A stretch of DNA of 64,000 nucleotides from Tianweitania populi. Its GTDB lineage: Bacteria; Pseudomonadota; Alphaproteobacteria; Rhizobiales; Rhizobiaceae. Made by a program: the position numbers and the translations under genes. The DNA lies in the NCBI RefSeq assembly GCF_014652875.1, contig NZ_BMZQ01000002.1:806001-870000 (forward strand), read 5' to 3'. This document shows, in pieces, positions 9,241 to 19,490 of this stretch (within the stretch, counting starts at the first letter, position 1; the number at the start of each line of letters is the position of its first letter). The notes beneath the pieces are model-generated. The model was not told the origin of the DNA, ran no database searches, and was given only the letters and a program-made list of their open reading frames with translations.

Positions 9241-9942
9241 TCATGCACCGGGAAGCGTGCTCCAGATCGCCTTTTCGCCAAGGCTGGCCACGAGGGCGGC
9301 ATGGGCGGCACGTTCTTCGTCACTGAGCCGCGGCGTGAGCGCCCTTGGGCGCGGCATGGTTTCGATGACGATGGTTGTTTCCGAATAGCCACCGCCGTTC
9401 GACAAGGACACTTCGAAGCCAAGCGCGGCCTGCTTGCCGCCGATCAGCTCGATATAGACTTCGGCCAACAGTTCTGAATCGAGCAGCGCGCCGTGTTTGG
9501 TGCGGCGTGTGTTGTCGATGCCGTATCGACGGCACAGGGCATCGAGCGAGTTCGGCCCCATGGGATGCTTGCGCTTAGCCATGGCCAGCGTGTCCACCAC
9601 GCGGATCGGCTCAACCGGCGGGTGGCCGAGACGCGCAAACTCCGCATTGATGAAGTTGATATCGAAGGTGGCATTATGCGCCACCAGCTTGGCACCTTCG
9701 ATGAAAGACAGGAACTCGTCGCAGATATGCGGGAAATGCGGCTTGTCGGCGAGATGCTCGACGGTGATGCCATGCACGGCAAGCGCTTCGGGATGGATCT
9801 CGCGACCCTGCGGATTAATGTAAAAGTGGATCGTACGACCGGTCGGAAAGCGATTATCGAGCTCGATGCCGCCGATTTCGATCACCCGGTCTTCGCGATG
9901 ATCGAGGCCGGTGGTTTCGGTATCGAAGATGATTTCACGCAT
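9241..9942 (-). CDS. dnaQ: DNA polymerase III epsilon subunit (3'-5' proofreading exonuclease)
   Basis: A 233-residue DEDDh exonuclease that proofreads for the replicative polymerase. The three exonuclease motifs are intact: DTETTG at residues 7-12 (Asp and Glu metal ligands), HNATFD at 89-94, and HGALLD at 150-155, which includes the catalytic His and the last Asp. The remaining C-terminal segment (about 175-233) is the linker that binds the alpha subunit. It is the last gene of the leftward cluster ppsR-maf-aroE-coaE-dnaQ running away from the candidate oriC, 48 bases after coaE. Confidence 0.96.
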   Translation of the reverse strand: MREIIFDTETTGLDHREDRVIEIGGIELDNRFPTGRTIHFYINPQGREIHPEALAVHGITVEHLADKPHFPHICDEFLSFIEGAKLVAHNATFDINFINAEFARLGHPPVEPIRVVDTLAMAKRKHPMGPNSLDALCRRYGIDNTRRTKHGALLDSELLAEVYIELIGGKQAALGFEVSLSNGGGYSETTIVIETMPRPRALTPRLSDEERAAHAALVASLGEKAIWSTLPGA

Positions 9943-9990
9943 CGATTCGGATCCGTTTTCTTTCGTTCACTTGTTAACGCAGCCACGTGT

Positions 9991-10596
9991 TCAGCGAGAA
10001 GTGCCAAGCGCTGTCGCTTTGCCGAGGTCTTTCAGGATCGCCTGCACGGCAGCACGCGCAGGCTCGAGACCGGCACCCGTGTCGACGACGTAATCGGCGC
10101 GTCGACGCTTTTCAGCATCCGGCAGCTGCTTCGCCAGAATAGACGCAAACTTGTCTTCCGTCATGTTCGGACGTGACAAAACCCGTTCACGTTGGATGTC
10201 GGGTGAAGCACTGACCACGACGATCTTGTGGACCCGATCTTCGCCATGGGTTTCGAACAGCAGGGGGATGTCGAGCACGACGACCGGTGTTCCCGCCTTT
10301 CGATGGGTGTCCAGGAAGTTTTCGCTTTCAGCCCGCACCAGCGGATGGATGATGGCTTCCAGCCGCTTGAGCTCAGGCGGATTGTTGAGCACCGCAGCGG
10401 CCAGTCTGGTTCGGTCGACAACGCCATCCACGACGGTTCCGGGAAAGGCCGCGTCGATCAGCGGCACGGCCTTGCCGGCATAAAGACGATGCACGGTTTC
10501 ATCGGAATCATGAACCGGCACGCCCTCGTCGCGAAACATCTGGGCTGTCGTGGATTTGCCCATGCCGATGGAGCCGGTGAGGCCAAGAATGATCAT
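9991..10596 (-). CDS. coaE: Dephospho-CoA kinase
   Basis: Catalyses the last step of coenzyme A synthesis, ATP-dependent phosphorylation of the 3' hydroxyl of dephospho-CoA. The 201-residue protein starts with the P-loop [12 protein letters not shown] (5-16). It has the [10 protein letters not shown] acceptor-site segment, the [11 protein letters not shown] Walker-B-like region, and the lid/C-terminal [12 protein letters not shown] pattern of the family. The start overlaps the aroE stop by 4 bases, so the two are coupled. Confidence 0.96.
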   Translation of the reverse strand: MIILGLTGSIGMGKSTTAQMFRDEGVPVHDSDETVHRLYAGKAVPLIDAAFPGTVVDGVVDRTRLAAAVLNNPPELKRLEAIIHPLVRAESENFLDTHRKAGTPVVVLDIPLLFETHGEDRVHKIVVVSASPDIQRERVLSRPNMTEDKFASILAKQLPDAEKRRRADYVVDTGAGLEPARAAVQAILKDLGKATALGTSR

Positions 10597-11429
10597 GCGG
10601 CTTTTTCCACATCGGCGGCGATGAGGTCATAAAGCGCCTGATCGACCGTCGGACGATTTCCGAACCAGCGTTCGAAGCCGGGAACAGCCTGATGCAGAAG
10701 CATGCCGAGCCCATCGACCGTGCGCAAACCACGCTGTTTGGCTTCTCGCAACAACGGCGTTTGCAGCGGCACGTAAACGATGTCGGAAATGACGGCGGTT
10801 TTCGGTAGGCGGTCGAGATCGAGCACCGGGCCGGGTGTTCCCTTCATGCCCAGCGAGGTCGTGTTGACCACAAGGCCGGCATCTTCCAGCAGACCGTCAG
10901 TTTCATCCTCGCCATGGGCAGACACGCCGTTGCCGAAATGATCGGCGAGAGTCTGAGCTCGTGCAACAGTTCGATTGACCACGCGGATCGCCGGCACCTT
11001 GCGTGTTTGCAGGGCATGGATGATGGCCCGTGCGGCACCACCTGCACCGAGCACGACGGCTGCCTCGCATTCATACCAGCCGGGCGCTTGCGCATCCATG
11101 TTGGCGGCGTAGCCGTAAGCATCGGTGTTGCCGCCCCACAGCGTTTCGCCATCCATCCACAGTGTGTTGACGGCGCCGATGGCTTCGGCCGCTTCATCGC
11201 GCCGGTCAACCAGCTGGAACGCGGCTTCCTTGTGGGGAATGGTGACATTGCCGCCAACAAAGGCGCCGGCGCGCAGCTGCGCGATGAAGGTGCCGAAGGT
11301 CTCGGGGGCGACTTCGACGCGTTCGTAAGAGCCGGGAAGGCCGAGCGCCTTAAGCCAATGATTGTGGATCATCGGCGAGCGAGAATGGGCGATCGGAAAC
11401 CCGCAAACAAAAGCTTTGGGATCAGCCAT
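10593..11429 (-). CDS. aroE: Shikimate dehydrogenase (NADP+)
   Basis: A 278-residue enzyme reducing 3-dehydroshikimate to shikimate in aromatic amino acid synthesis. Signatures are the substrate-binding [10 protein letters not shown] near residue 14, [11 protein letters not shown] with catalytic Lys67, the NTDAYGY segment near 103, and the NADP-binding GAGGAARA with a following NRTVARA. The frame is open upstream, but ATG 11429 begins the family-typical N terminus and overlaps the maf stop by 8 bases. Coupled to maf upstream and coaE downstream. Confidence 0.95.
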   Translation of the reverse strand: MADPKAFVCGFPIAHSRSPMIHNHWLKALGLPGSYERVEVAPETFGTFIAQLRAGAFVGGNVTIPHKEAAFQLVDRRDEAAEAIGAVNTLWMDGETLWGGNTDAYGYAANMDAQAPGWYECEAAVVLGAGGAARAIIHALQTRKVPAIRVVNRTVARAQTLADHFGNGVSAHGEDETDGLLEDAGLVVNTTSLGMKGTPGPVLDLDRLPKTAVISDIVYVPLQTPLLREAKQRGLRTVDGLGMLLHQAVPGFERWFGNRPTVDQALYDLIAADVEKAA

Positions 11430-12018
11430 CGATAGCCCCCTGCTCCCGCAAAGCGCCGAGGAGTGGCAGAAGCGGCAGGCCGACGATGGTGAAATGATCG
11501 CCTTCGATCTTTTCGAACAGCTGAATGCCCTCGCCTTCGATCTGGTAGGCGCCAACGCTTTGCAGAGCCTTGGCTCCGACATGGCTGAGATGGCGACCGA
11601 TGAAAGCCGGATCAAGCTTGCGCATCGTCATGCGCGCCACCGAAACGGTGCGCCAAATGGGAACGCCGGCGCGCGCGATCACCACCGCGCTGTTCAGCTC
11701 ATGGGTCTTGCCCGACAAGGCCAGGAGATGCCGACGCGCGCCTTCCATGTCGGCCGGCTTGTGAAAAACCTCGTCGTCAAGGGAAAGGGTCTGGTCGGCA
11801 CCGATGACGACGGCATCCGGATGATTTTCGCTGACGGACACGGCCTTGGCTTCAGCCAGAATGTCGGCGACTTCGGCGGGGGCGACACCGGTATCTTTCA
11901 GCGTGGCATCGACAGCGCGTTCATCGATATCCGAGGGAACGGCGTCGACGGTGAGACCCGCGTCGCGCAACATCTTCAGGCGAAACGGGCTGGTGGAAGC
12001 GAGAATGATCTGGGTCAC
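11422..12018 (-). CDS. maf: Maf-family nucleoside triphosphate pyrophosphatase
   Basis: A 198-residue Maf/YhdE-family pyrophosphatase that hydrolyses non-canonical or selected canonical NTPs. The N-terminal [18 protein letters not shown] is the nucleotide-binding signature and [16 protein letters not shown] carries the catalytic Asp in the VxADQ context. GTG 12018 is preferred because it begins the conserved block; upstream codons in the same frame look non-coding. It is 25 bases after ppsR and overlaps aroE by 8 bases. Confidence 0.92.
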   Translation of the reverse strand: MTQIILASTSPFRLKMLRDAGLTVDAVPSDIDERAVDATLKDTGVAPAEVADILAEAKAVSVSENHPDAVVIGADQTLSLDDEVFHKPADMEGARRHLLALSGKTHELNSAVVIARAGVPIWRTVSVARMTMRKLDPAFIGRHLSHVGAKALQSVGAYQIEGEGIQLFEKIEGDHFTIVGLPLLPLLGALREQGAIDG

Positions 12019-12043
12019 GGCTAAGTCCTGAGTTCCGGGCGGG

Positions 12044-12865
12044 CTATCGGTTCTTGCCGCGCAAGGCAACTATGGCGGCCGCCGTCTCTTCAATCGACCG
12101 CCGGCTGACATCGATCATCGGCCAGCCATGCCGGCCGCAGATCTGGCGGGCATAAGCGAGCTCGGCCGAAATCTGCGAGCGGTCCGTATAAGAAGAAATG
12201 TCGAAGCTTGGCGTGGAGCCGAGCAGGCGGTTTTCGCGAACCTGCGAAATGCGTTCGGCCGACGCGATCAGGCCGACGATCAGCGGCTTGGTGGCAGCAG
12301 CCAGGCTGTAAGGCATCGGCACGCCCAACACGATCGGGATGTTGACGGTCTTGATGCCGCGATTGGCGAGATAAATGCTGGTCGGCGTTTTCGACGTACG
12401 GGAAATGCCAATGAGGACGATATCCGCATCGTTCATATCCGGCGGCAACTGGCCGTCATCATGCTCCATGGTGAAGTTCAGCGCATCGATGCGGCGGAAA
12501 TAATCGGCATCCAGCACGTGCTGCGCGCCAACGCGGCGTCCGGCTGGCGTTCCGAGGTAAGACTGGAACACGGTCAGCACCGGTTCCAGCACCGACACGT
12601 AAGGCAGCCCCATGGCAGCACAGCGCGCATCAATGATCGCCGCCAGTTCCTGATCCACCATGGTGTAGAGGATAATGCCGGGCTCGGCCTCAATCTCTTC
12701 CAGCACCTTTTCGACCTGCTTGGTCGTGCGGATCAGCGGATAGATGTGCTCGATGGCGCGCGCATCCTTGTATTGCGAGGCAGCCGCTCGACCCGCCGCA
12801 AGGAGAGTCTCGCCGGTCGCATCAGAAATCAGATGCAAATGGAAGTAGCTTTGCGGCTTGCTCAC
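12044..12865 (-). CDS. Kinase/pyrophosphorylase of the PPSR (DUF299) family
   Basis: A 273-residue regulatory protein of the PPSR/DUF299 family. In plants and enterobacteria such proteins phosphorylate and dephosphorylate pyruvate phosphate dikinase or PEP synthetase; the target here is not known. Diagnostic stretches are [14 protein letters not shown] at the N terminus and the P-loop-like [24 protein letters not shown] 12865 gives the family N terminus. The gene starts at the left edge of the candidate oriC and is divergent from hemE, the arrangement known around the origin of Caulobacter and Rickettsia. Confidence 0.9.
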   Translation of the reverse strand: MSKPQSYFHLHLISDATGETLLAAGRAAASQYKDARAIEHIYPLIRTTKQVEKVLEEIEAEPGIILYTMVDQELAAIIDARCAAMGLPYVSVLEPVLTVFQSYLGTPAGRRVGAQHVLDADYFRRIDALNFTMEHDDGQLPPDMNDADIVLIGISRTSKTPTSIYLANRGIKTVNIPIVLGVPMPYSLAAATKPLIVGLIASAERISQVRENRLLGSTPSFDISSYTDRSQISAELAYARQICGRHGWPMIDVSRRSIEETAAAIVALRGKNR

Positions 12866-13247
12866 ACTCTTTAGCCTGTCCTGTGGGGTTCTGTGGAAAA
12901 GGCGGGACGGTTCAAAGGCCTGTGGAAGACGGGCCGGGATAGCAGCCGATTTGTCCACAATTCACGACGGTTCGGCAATGGTTTCGTGACGGCTGGGGAG
13001 ATCGGGGAGGCCAGGAGGTTGTTCAACGGCGTCATTCCTGGCAGTCTCATTTTTGAAGCCCGCAAGCACCTGATCTGAAATGGTCTTTTCGGGTTATCCC
13101 CGCGATTGACATCGTCTCCGCCTTCCTGTCCCGCGATCCACCGGCAGTGACGCATCGACGCGGGAACTGTGGGTAATGTTGAACTCCCGTTACGAACAGA
13201 GTCATAGAAACAAAAGACTCTTAGATAAGAAATCTTCTTTATTAGGG
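12866..13247. other. Candidate chromosomal replication origin (oriC)
   Basis: A 382-base gene-free region between divergent ppsR and hemE. Five DnaA-box-like 9-mers can be read against TTATCCACA: 12892-12900 (minus strand TTTTCCACA, 8/9), 12921-12929 (minus, 7/9), 12951-12959 (TTGTCCACA, 8/9), 13094-13102 (7/9) and 13168-13176 (minus TTACCCACA, 8/9). An AT-rich tract at about 13198-13245, unusual in this GC-rich DNA, could be the unwinding element. Two GANTC sites for CcrM methylation are at 13199-13203 and 13216-13220, within a 6-bp inverted repeat. Gene directions diverge from here and parABS lies 4-8 kb to the right. The ppsR-oriC-hemE context is established in other alphaproteobacteria. 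Confidence 0.8.
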
Positions 13248-14291
13248 ATGGCAGGAATGGAAGCGCCGCGACGCGTGGTAGTCGAGGTACTGAAGGGTTC
13301 GACTGCCTTTCCGCCTCCGATCTGGATGATGCGCCAGGCAGGCCGCTATCTTCCCGAATACCGAGAGCTGCGCCAGAAGGCAGGGAGCTTCCTCGATCTC
13401 TGCTACAATCCCGACTTTGCCGTGGAAGTGACGCTCCAGCCGATCCGCCGCTTTGGCTTCGATGCATCGATCCTGTTTTCCGACATCCTCGTCGTGCCGC
13501 ATGCGCTGGGCCGCGACCTGCGCTTCGAGGAAGGCCGCGGGCCGCTGATGACGCCGATCCAGCCGGACGAGATCGCAGGCCTCGATGGCTCGCGCTTCCA
13601 CGACCACCTCGTGCCCGTCTACGAGACCGTTCGGCGCCTGCGCGGTGCCCTGCCGCCTGAAACCACGCTGATCGGCTTCTGCGGAGCTCCCTGGACGATT
13701 GCGACCTATATGATCGCCGGACATGGCACGACCGATCAGGCCCCGGCGCGATTGTTCTCGTTCCAGTATCCCGATCTGTTCGAGCAGATGTTGAACACGG
13801 TCGCCGATCATTCCGCCGAATATCTCATCCGCCAGATCGAAGAAGGCGCGGATGTCGTGCAGATCTTCGATTCCTGGTCAGGCGTGCTGGACGAAGCTTC
13901 GTTCGAGCGCTGGTGCGTGAAGCCGGTGGCGCGGATTGTTGCGAAAGTGCGGGCGCGTTTCCCGGATGTGCCGATCATCGGTTTCCCGAAAGGGGCTGGC
14001 ACGCTGTATGAGCAATACCGGCAAAAGACCGGCGTTACCGCGCTCGGCCTCGACTGGTCTGTCCCGCTCAGCCAGGCGGCCGGCCTGCAGCGCGACGGCG
14101 CCGTTCAGGGTAATCTCGATCCGATGCGACTTGTGGCCGGCGGTGAGGCGCTGCGTGAGGGCGTTGCAGCCATTTTCCAGCAACTCGGCTCTGGTCCGCT
14201 GATCTTCAATCTCGGCCACGGCATCACGCCGCAAACGCCGATCCCCCATGTTCAGGCCATGGTGGATCAGGTGCGCGCGGCGGGCGCGTAA
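13248..14291 (+). CDS. hemE: Uroporphyrinogen decarboxylase
   Basis: Removes four acetate carboxyls from uroporphyrinogen III to give coproporphyrinogen III in heme synthesis. About 347 residues. Signatures are [18 protein letters not shown] near the N terminus (arginines binding substrate carboxylates), the [12 protein letters not shown] region with its key Asp, and [15 protein letters not shown]. The open frame extends into the origin region, but ATG 13248 or ATG 13257 fits the family N terminus; the Shine-Dalgarno sequence is weak for both. hemJ follows after 15 bases, forming a heme pair at the origin. Confidence 0.95.
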   Translation: MAGMEAPRRVVVEVLKGSTAFPPPIWMMRQAGRYLPEYRELRQKAGSFLDLCYNPDFAVEVTLQPIRRFGFDASILFSDILVVPHALGRDLRFEEGRGPLMTPIQPDEIAGLDGSRFHDHLVPVYETVRRLRGALPPETTLIGFCGAPWTIATYMIAGHGTTDQAPARLFSFQYPDLFEQMLNTVADHSAEYLIRQIEEGADVVQIFDSWSGVLDEASFERWCVKPVARIVAKVRARFPDVPIIGFPKGAGTLYEQYRQKTGVTALGLDWSVPLSQAAGLQRDGAVQGNLDPMRLVAGGEALREGVAAIFQQLGSGPLIFNLGHGITPQTPIPHVQAMVDQVRAAGA

Positions 14292-14306
14292 GCAGGATTT
14301 TTCGTC

Positions 14307-14801
14307 ATGCGCGCGATCGTTTCAATTGTTGTTCTGGTTGTGGGTGCCGCGCTTCTGTTCGCGGTCGCCGGCGACGGGTTCTACCCTTGGGCCAAGGCGA
14401 TCCATGTGATGGCAGTCATTTCCTGGATGGCCGGGATGTTCTACCTGCCGCGGCTGTTCGTGTATCATGCGGACACCGGTACCGGCACGCCGCAGTCCGA
14501 AACCTTCAAGATCATGGAACGGCGTTTGCTGCGGGCGATCATCAACCCCGCGATGATCGTGACCTGGATCTTCGGCCTTTGGCTCGCCTGGTACGGCTTT
14601 GCGTTTTCCGGCGGCTGGCTGCATGCCAAGATCACGTTGGTGCTGATCCTGTCGGCCCTGCACGGCTATCTCACCACTGCGCAGCGGCGGTTCGAAGAGG
14701 ACCGCAACGTCCATCCTTCCCGTCATTGGCGCATCGTCAACGAGATCCCAACCGTTCTGATGGTGCTGATCGTGATCCTGGTGATCGTGAAGCCGTTCTA
14801 G
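14307..14801 (+). CDS. hemJ: Protoporphyrinogen oxidase HemJ
   Basis: A 164-residue membrane protein of the HemJ (UPF0093/CopD-like) family, the oxygen-independent protoporphyrinogen IX oxidase typical of alphaproteobacteria and cyanobacteria that lack HemG/HemY-type oxidases. About four transmembrane helices are visible. The conserved histidine in HVMAVISWMAGMFYLPRLF and the lysine in HAKITLVLILSALHGY are the residues reported as important in this family. It sits 15 bases after hemE. No other protoporphyrinogen oxidase is present in the window; the hemY gene near 60.8 kb belongs to a different family. Confidence 0.9.
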   Translation: MRAIVSIVVLVVGAALLFAVAGDGFYPWAKAIHVMAVISWMAGMFYLPRLFVYHADTGTGTPQSETFKIMERRLLRAIINPAMIVTWIFGLWLAWYGFAFSGGWLHAKITLVLILSALHGYLTTAQRRFEEDRNVHPSRHWRIVNEIPTVLMVLIVILVIVKPF

Positions 14802-14831
14802 GACAGCAGGAAACCAGTCAGACCATCTTGC

Positions 14832-14939
14832 GTGAAGGGCCAGACACAGCTATGTGGAGGCCCTCCCTCCTTTGTAAGCGCCGATTGTTCTCCGTTCGGC
14901 GCCGCAGGCTGCATTCCACTGAAAGCGCCGGCCCTTCAC
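14832..14939 (+). promoter_or_regulatory. Candidate structured 5' leader of rho
   Basis: The 169-base gap before rho holds a long-range perfect 10-bp inverted repeat, GTGAAGGGCC (14832-14841) with GGCCCTTCAC (14930-14939), enclosing 88 bases. Inside it is a second stem, GCGCCG (14878-14883) with CGGCGC (14897-14902). A long closed leader before a termination factor gene would fit autoregulation of rho, as described for E. coli, though no homology to that leader is visible. Confidence 0.45.
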
Positions 14940-14970
14940 TCCCCCTATCTGATCCCCCACTAGGTTCCCC

Positions 14971-16236
14971 ATGCAGGAAATGAAACTCCAGGAGCTCAAG
15001 AGCAAGAAGCCGGCGGAACTCGTCGCTTTTGCTGAAACGCTCGAAGTCGAGAATGCCAGCGTTCTGCGCAAGCAAGAGCTGATGTTCGCCATTCTGAAGA
15101 AGCTCGCGGCGCAGGAAGTCGAGATCATCGGCGAAGGCGTGGTGGAAGTTCTGCAGGACGGCTTCGGCTTTCTGCGCTCCGCCAATGCCAACTATCTTCC
15201 AGGTCCGGACGATATTTACATCTCGCCTTCGCAAATCCGCCGCTTCTCCTTGAAGACCGGCGATACGGTTGAAGGGCCGATCCGCAGTCCGAAGGAAGGC
15301 GAACGTTACTTCGCGCTCCTCAAGGTTAGCACGATCAATTTCGACGATCCGGAAAAGATCCGGCACAAGATCCACTTCGACAACCTGACGCCGCTTTATC
15401 CCAACCAGCGGTTGAAGATGGAGATCGACAATCCGACGACGAAAGATATTTCGCCGCGCGTGATCGATCTGGTGGCCCCGATCGGCAAGGGCCAGCGCGC
15501 TCTCATCACCGCGCCGCCGCGCACGGGTAAGACCGTGCTGATGCAGAACATTGCCCATTCTATCACGACCAATCATCCGGAATGCTACCTGATCGTTCTT
15601 CTGATCGATGAGCGGCCGGAAGAAGTGACGGACATGCAGCGTTCGGTAAAGGGCGAGGTTGTGTCCTCCACCTTTGATGAACCGGCGGTGCGCCACGTTC
15701 AGGTCGCTGAGATCGTTATCGAAAAAGCTAAGCGCCTGGTCGAACACGGCCGCGACGTCGTTATCCTGCTGGATTCGATCACCCGCCTGGGTCGCGCCTA
15801 CAACACCGTCGTGCCGTCGTCCGGTAAGGTCCTGACCGGCGGTGTGGATGCGAACGCTTTGCAGCGCCCGAAACGGTTCTTCGGCGCCGCGCGCAATATC
15901 GAAGAAGGCGGTTCGTTGACGATCATTGCAACTGCTCTGATCGACACCGGCAGCCGCATGGACGAAGTGATCTTCGAAGAGTTCAAGGGCACCGGTAACT
16001 CCGAAATCGTGCTCGATCGCAAGGTCGCCGACAAGCGCATCTTCCCCTCCATGGATATCCTGAAGTCCGGTACGCGTAAGGAAGACCTGCTGATTGCGCG
16101 TCAGGACTTGCAGAAGATCTTCGTGCTTCGCCGTATCCTTGCTCCGATGGGCACAACGGATGCGATCGAGTTCCTGATCGACAAGCTGAAGCAGACGAAG
16201 ACCAATTCCGAGTTCTTTGAGTCGATGAACACTTGA
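14971..16236 (+). CDS. rho: Transcription termination factor Rho
   Basis: Hexameric RNA-dependent ATPase that terminates transcription. At 421 residues it is the compact form without an insertion. It has an N-terminal Rho_N helical domain ([20 protein letters not shown]), a cold-shock-like RNA-binding domain ([33 protein letters not shown]), Walker A APPRTGKT, Walker B ILLDSITR, and the Q and R loops in [21 protein letters not shown]. The ATG 14971 start gives the usual [10 protein letters not shown]. It has its own leader and terminator and probably forms a single transcription unit, with mnmE close behind. Confidence 0.98.
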   Translation: MQEMKLQELKSKKPAELVAFAETLEVENASVLRKQELMFAILKKLAAQEVEIIGEGVVEVLQDGFGFLRSANANYLPGPDDIYISPSQIRRFSLKTGDTVEGPIRSPKEGERYFALLKVSTINFDDPEKIRHKIHFDNLTPLYPNQRLKMEIDNPTTKDISPRVIDLVAPIGKGQRALITAPPRTGKTVLMQNIAHSITTNHPECYLIVLLIDERPEEVTDMQRSVKGEVVSSTFDEPAVRHVQVAEIVIEKAKRLVEHGRDVVILLDSITRLGRAYNTVVPSSGKVLTGGVDANALQRPKRFFGAARNIEEGGSLTIIATALIDTGSRMDEVIFEEFKGTGNSEIVLDRKVADKRIFPSMDILKSGTRKEDLLIARQDLQKIFVLRRILAPMGTTDAIEFLIDKLKQTKTNSEFFESMNT

Positions 16237-16267
16237 TCGATTCGGTCCCGCAACAAAGATGAGGAAG

Positions 16268-16291
16268 AAGGCCGGGTCGAACCGGCCTTTT
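16268..16291 (+). terminator. Rho-independent terminator between rho and mnmE
   Basis: Stem AAGGCCGG (16268-16275) with CCGGCCTT (16282-16289), 6-base loop, followed by only a short T run. It ends 8 bases before the mnmE start, so readthrough or attenuation into mnmE is possible. Confidence 0.7.
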
Positions 16292-16299
16292 CCATTCTG

Positions 16300-17610
16300 A
16301 TGGCCAATTCAAGCGACACGATTTACGCTTTGTCCTCGGGTGCTTTGCCGGCCGGGATTGCCGTTGTTCGCATTTCAGGTCCGGCCGCTGAGACAATCCT
16401 GAAGCGATTGACTGGCAAGGCGGTTGAACCTCGAATAGCCCGTTTGCTGGTCCTGAGGGATGAGCAAGGCGGGATACTCGATCAAGCTCTTACCTTGTTT
16501 TTTCCCGAGGGCATGAGCTTCACGGGGGAAGCTGTCGTCGAGCTTCATCTCCACGGTGGCAAGGCGGTCTTACGCGCCGTTTTGGATGCCATCGCTGTTT
16601 TTCCCAATACGCGCCCCGCGGAAGCAGGCGAGTTTACGCGGCGCGCGTTCATCAACGGACGCATGGATCTCACCTCGGCTGAAGGTGTTGCCGATCTCAT
16701 CTCCGCCGAGACGGACGCGCAACGTCGCTTCGCGCTCAGCAATGCAGTCGGTGATCAGGAAAGGCTTTATTCCAGTTGGCGTGAGAAGCTGATCGAAGCC
16801 AGAGCCCTCATCGAGGCCGATCTCGACTTTTCCGATGAAGGCGATGTCCCGGGTTCGGTGGCGGACGCAGTGATGGAGCAGGTTCATGCATTGCGTGTGG
16901 CAGTCAAAGACCATCTGAGCCAAACACGGAGAGGCGAAATCCTGCGAGACGGATTTCGCATAGCCATTATCGGTGAGCCTAATGTTGGCAAGTCGAGCTT
17001 GCTCAATGCGCTTGCACGGCGTGATGTGGCGATTGTGTCGGATGAAGCTGGCACCACACGCGACCTGATTGAAGTGGCTCTCGACCTCGGTGGCTACAAG
17101 GTTGTTTTGATTGATACGGCTGGCCTTCGCGAGACCGAGAATAAGGTCGAGCGCATCGGCATCGAACGCGCTCGTAATGCCGCACAGCAAGCTGATCTGG
17201 TTTTGCTGCTTCATGTAGCCGGAACGGAGAAGCCATCTCTAGATTTGCCTGTACAAACGCTTTCGATCGCGACGAAGGCCGATCTTCAGGCCGATAGCGT
17301 CACCACAGAAGCAATCTTACTATCCACGGAGACCGGGGTCGGCATCTCGGAATTACTTACAGGGATCAAACACTGCGTATCAGTAGCGGCATCAGGCGCC
17401 TCTCTGCTGCTACCGAGCAGAGAGCGTCATGTTCAGCATCTTCGCCAAGCCCACCATGCTCTGGAACGATCGGAGTGGTCAAACTTACCGATTGAGCTTC
17501 TTGCGGAGGAGTTGCGAATTGCGGCGGATCATCTTGGTCATATAACCGGCGCTATTGGCGTTGATGATTTGCTGGATGTTATCTTTACGCGGTTCTGCAT
17601 TGGAAAATGA
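16300..17610 (+). CDS. mnmE: tRNA modification GTPase MnmE
   Basis: With MnmG, installs the carboxymethylaminomethyl-type group on wobble uridine U34 of certain tRNAs. The 436-residue protein has an N-terminal tetrahydrofolate-binding domain ([22 protein letters not shown]), a helical domain, and a GTPase domain inserted at about 210-370 with G1 GEPNVGKS, G2 DEAGTTRD, G3 DTAG and G4 TKAD. The final CIGK carries the catalytic Cys. Stop and mnmG start overlap. Base composition is noticeably less GC-rich than in flanking genes. Confidence 0.97.
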   Translation: MANSSDTIYALSSGALPAGIAVVRISGPAAETILKRLTGKAVEPRIARLLVLRDEQGGILDQALTLFFPEGMSFTGEAVVELHLHGGKAVLRAVLDAIAVFPNTRPAEAGEFTRRAFINGRMDLTSAEGVADLISAETDAQRRFALSNAVGDQERLYSSWREKLIEARALIEADLDFSDEGDVPGSVADAVMEQVHALRVAVKDHLSQTRRGEILRDGFRIAIIGEPNVGKSSLLNALARRDVAIVSDEAGTTRDLIEVALDLGGYKVVLIDTAGLRETENKVERIGIERARNAAQQADLVLLLHVAGTEKPSLDLPVQTLSIATKADLQADSVTTEAILLSTETGVGISELLTGIKHCVSVAASGASLLLPSRERHVQHLRQAHHALERSEWSNLPIELLAEELRIAADHLGHITGAIGVDDLLDVIFTRFCIGK

Positions 17611-19490
17611 CTCACGTGAAACACACAGTCATGACAAACACCTTGTATGACGTTGTTGTCGTCGGCGGGGGGCATGCCGGATGTGAAGCTGCAGCGGCCT
17701 CAGCACGGATGGGCGCTCGGACTGCCCTCATCACCATGGATGTCAGCACGATCGGCGTTATGTCCTGCAACCCAGCCATCGGCGGTCTTGGAAAAGGCCA
17801 TCTGGTTCGAGAAGTAGACGCACTGGACGGGTTGATGGGTCGCGCGGCTGACGCGTCAGGTATCCAGTTCAGGATGCTCAACCGCCGAAAGGGACCGGCC
17901 GTTCGTGGGCCGCGGACACAGGCCGACCGCAAGCTCTACCGGAAAGCGGTCCAAGGACTTCTGAGCGAGCAGCAGAACCTCGACTTGATCTCAGGTGAAG
18001 TCGCTGATCTGCTACTGAACGGCAAGAGAGTAGCAGGTGTTCACCTTACTGATGGTACGACCATAACATGCGGTGGGGTCGTCCTTACCACGGGAACTTT
18101 TCTCGGCGGCATCATCCACTTGGGTGATCGAACCTGGCCAGCTGGCCGCGTTGGCGAGGAGCCGTCAACGGCACTTGCAGCGCGACTGCGCCAACACCTT
18201 CAACTCGGGAGATTGAAGACGGGGACCCCCCCCCGGCTAGATGGGAAAACGATCGATTGGAACGCAGTCGGCAAACAAGACGCTGATTCCAATCCGCAAC
18301 CATTCTCCTTGCTGACTGGTCGTATCGAGGTTCCACAAATTGCCTGTGGTATTACGCGCACCACATTGGCTACGCACGCCGTGATCCGTGACAACTTGCA
18401 TCGTTCGGCGATGTATTCGGGATCAATTACCGGCGTCGGGCCGCGCTATTGCCCGTCGATCGAGGATAAGGTCGTGCGCTTCGGCGATCGTGATGGTCAC
18501 CAAGTCTTTCTTGAACCGGAAGGGCTGGATGACGATACGGTTTATCCAAATGGCATCAGCACGTCCCTCCCCGAGGAGGTTCAGGCGGCAATCATTCAGT
18601 CGATGCCGGGTCTCGAAAACACGCGCATCTTACAACCAGGTTATGCGATCGAGTACGACTATGCCGATCCCCGGCAGCTCGATCACTCACTGGAAAGCAA
18701 GCAAATACCTGGCCTGTTCCTAGCAGGTCAAATCGATGGAACGACCGGCTATGAGGAAGCAGCCGCGCAAGGGTTGCTTGCCGGACTGAACGCCGCTCGG
18801 TTGGCTGCTGGCAGCGACTGTGTTCGGATGAGCCGGACAGAGAGCTACCTTGGCGTCATGGTGGACGATCTCGTCACGCGAGGTGTAAGCGAGCCCTATC
18901 GCATGTTTACATCGCGCGCGGAGTTTCGCCTGTCGCTTCGGCCTGATAATGCTGACGAACGCCTTACGCCCAAGGCAATTGAATTTGGTCTCGCGTCTAC
19001 GAAGCGGGCGAAGGCATTCCGCGCGTACCAAGAAGAGGTCGAGCTTGGTCTAGGCATGCTTTCGTCTCTGAAAGCTTCCCCCAACCAGCTTCGATCGTTC
19101 GGCTTGTCCGTCAATTTGGACGGGCGCGTGAGAACAGCGTTCGACGTTCTTGCGAGCAGCGACACAAGCTTGGACGACATTGTTCGTATTTGGCCTGAGG
19201 TCGATGGGCTGAGCGTGGGCGCAAAGGAGGCGTTGGAAATCAAGGCTAAGTACTCGGTCTATCTTGACCGCCAGGAGACCGATGCTGCGATGTTAAGGAA
19301 GGAAGAAGCTAGGTCGCTTCGCGTGGATTTGAACTATGCCGGTATCTCGGGTTTGTCGAATGAGCTCAAGGCAAAACTCGCTGCCGCCCAACCCTCATCA
19401 CTGGCTGATGCTCAAAAGATCGAAGGGATGACCCCCTCCGCCCTGGCTCTTGTGTTGGCGCACGCTCACAGAAAACAAGTTGCTGCATGA
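17607..19490 (+). CDS. mnmG: tRNA uridine 5-carboxymethylaminomethyl modification enzyme MnmG
   Basis: FAD-dependent partner of MnmE. 627 residues, normal for the family. The Rossmann motif [10 protein letters not shown] lies near residue 15, followed by the family blocks [44 protein letters not shown] and [11 protein letters not shown]. The C-terminal helical MnmE-binding part ends with [18 protein letters not shown] 17607 overlaps the mnmE stop; ATG 17631 is a plausible alternative and is closer to the family start. If 17607 is used, a parS-like palindrome falls within the first codons. rsmG overlaps the 3' end by 4 bases. Confidence 0.97.
   Translation: MTHVKHTVMTNTLYDVVVVGGGHAGCEAAAASARMGARTALITMDVSTIGVMSCNPAIGGLGKGHLVREVDALDGLMGRAADASGIQFRMLNRRKGPAVRGPRTQADRKLYRKAVQGLLSEQQNLDLISGEVADLLLNGKRVAGVHLTDGTTITCGGVVLTTGTFLGGIIHLGDRTWPAGRVGEEPSTALAARLRQHLQLGRLKTGTPPRLDGKTIDWNAVGKQDADSNPQPFSLLTGRIEVPQIACGITRTTLATHAVIRDNLHRSAMYSGSITGVGPRYCPSIEDKVVRFGDRDGHQVFLEPEGLDDDTVYPNGISTSLPEEVQAAIIQSMPGLENTRILQPGYAIEYDYADPRQLDHSLESKQIPGLFLAGQIDGTTGYEEAAAQGLLAGLNAARLAAGSDCVRMSRTESYLGVMVDDLVTRGVSEPYRMFTSRAEFRLSLRPDNADERLTPKAIEFGLASTKRAKAFRAYQEEVELGLGMLSSLKASPNQLRSFGLSVNLDGRVRTAFDVLASSDTSLDDIVRIWPEVDGLSVGAKEALEIKAKYSVYLDRQETDAAMLRKEEARSLRVDLNYAGISGLSNELKAKLAAAQPSSLADAQKIEGMTPSALALVLAHAHRKQVAA
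17608..17623. promoter_or_regulatory. parS: parS-like ParB binding site (imperfect)
   Basis: TGACTCACGTGAAACA matches the bacterial parS consensus TGTTTCACGTGAAACA at 14 of 16 positions. It straddles the mnmE stop and mnmG start, 2.5 kb before parA. The right half is perfect and the left half carries two changes, so it is a probable secondary site. Confidence 0.65.

Noticed and set aside
13176-13247. Extended N terminus of hemE into the origin
   Set aside because: Residues before MAGMEAPRR do not match the family and coincide with the AT-rich tract.
14818-15747. Minus-strand open frame opposite the start of rho
   Set aside because: Antisense shadow of rho; no family features, and rho is certain.
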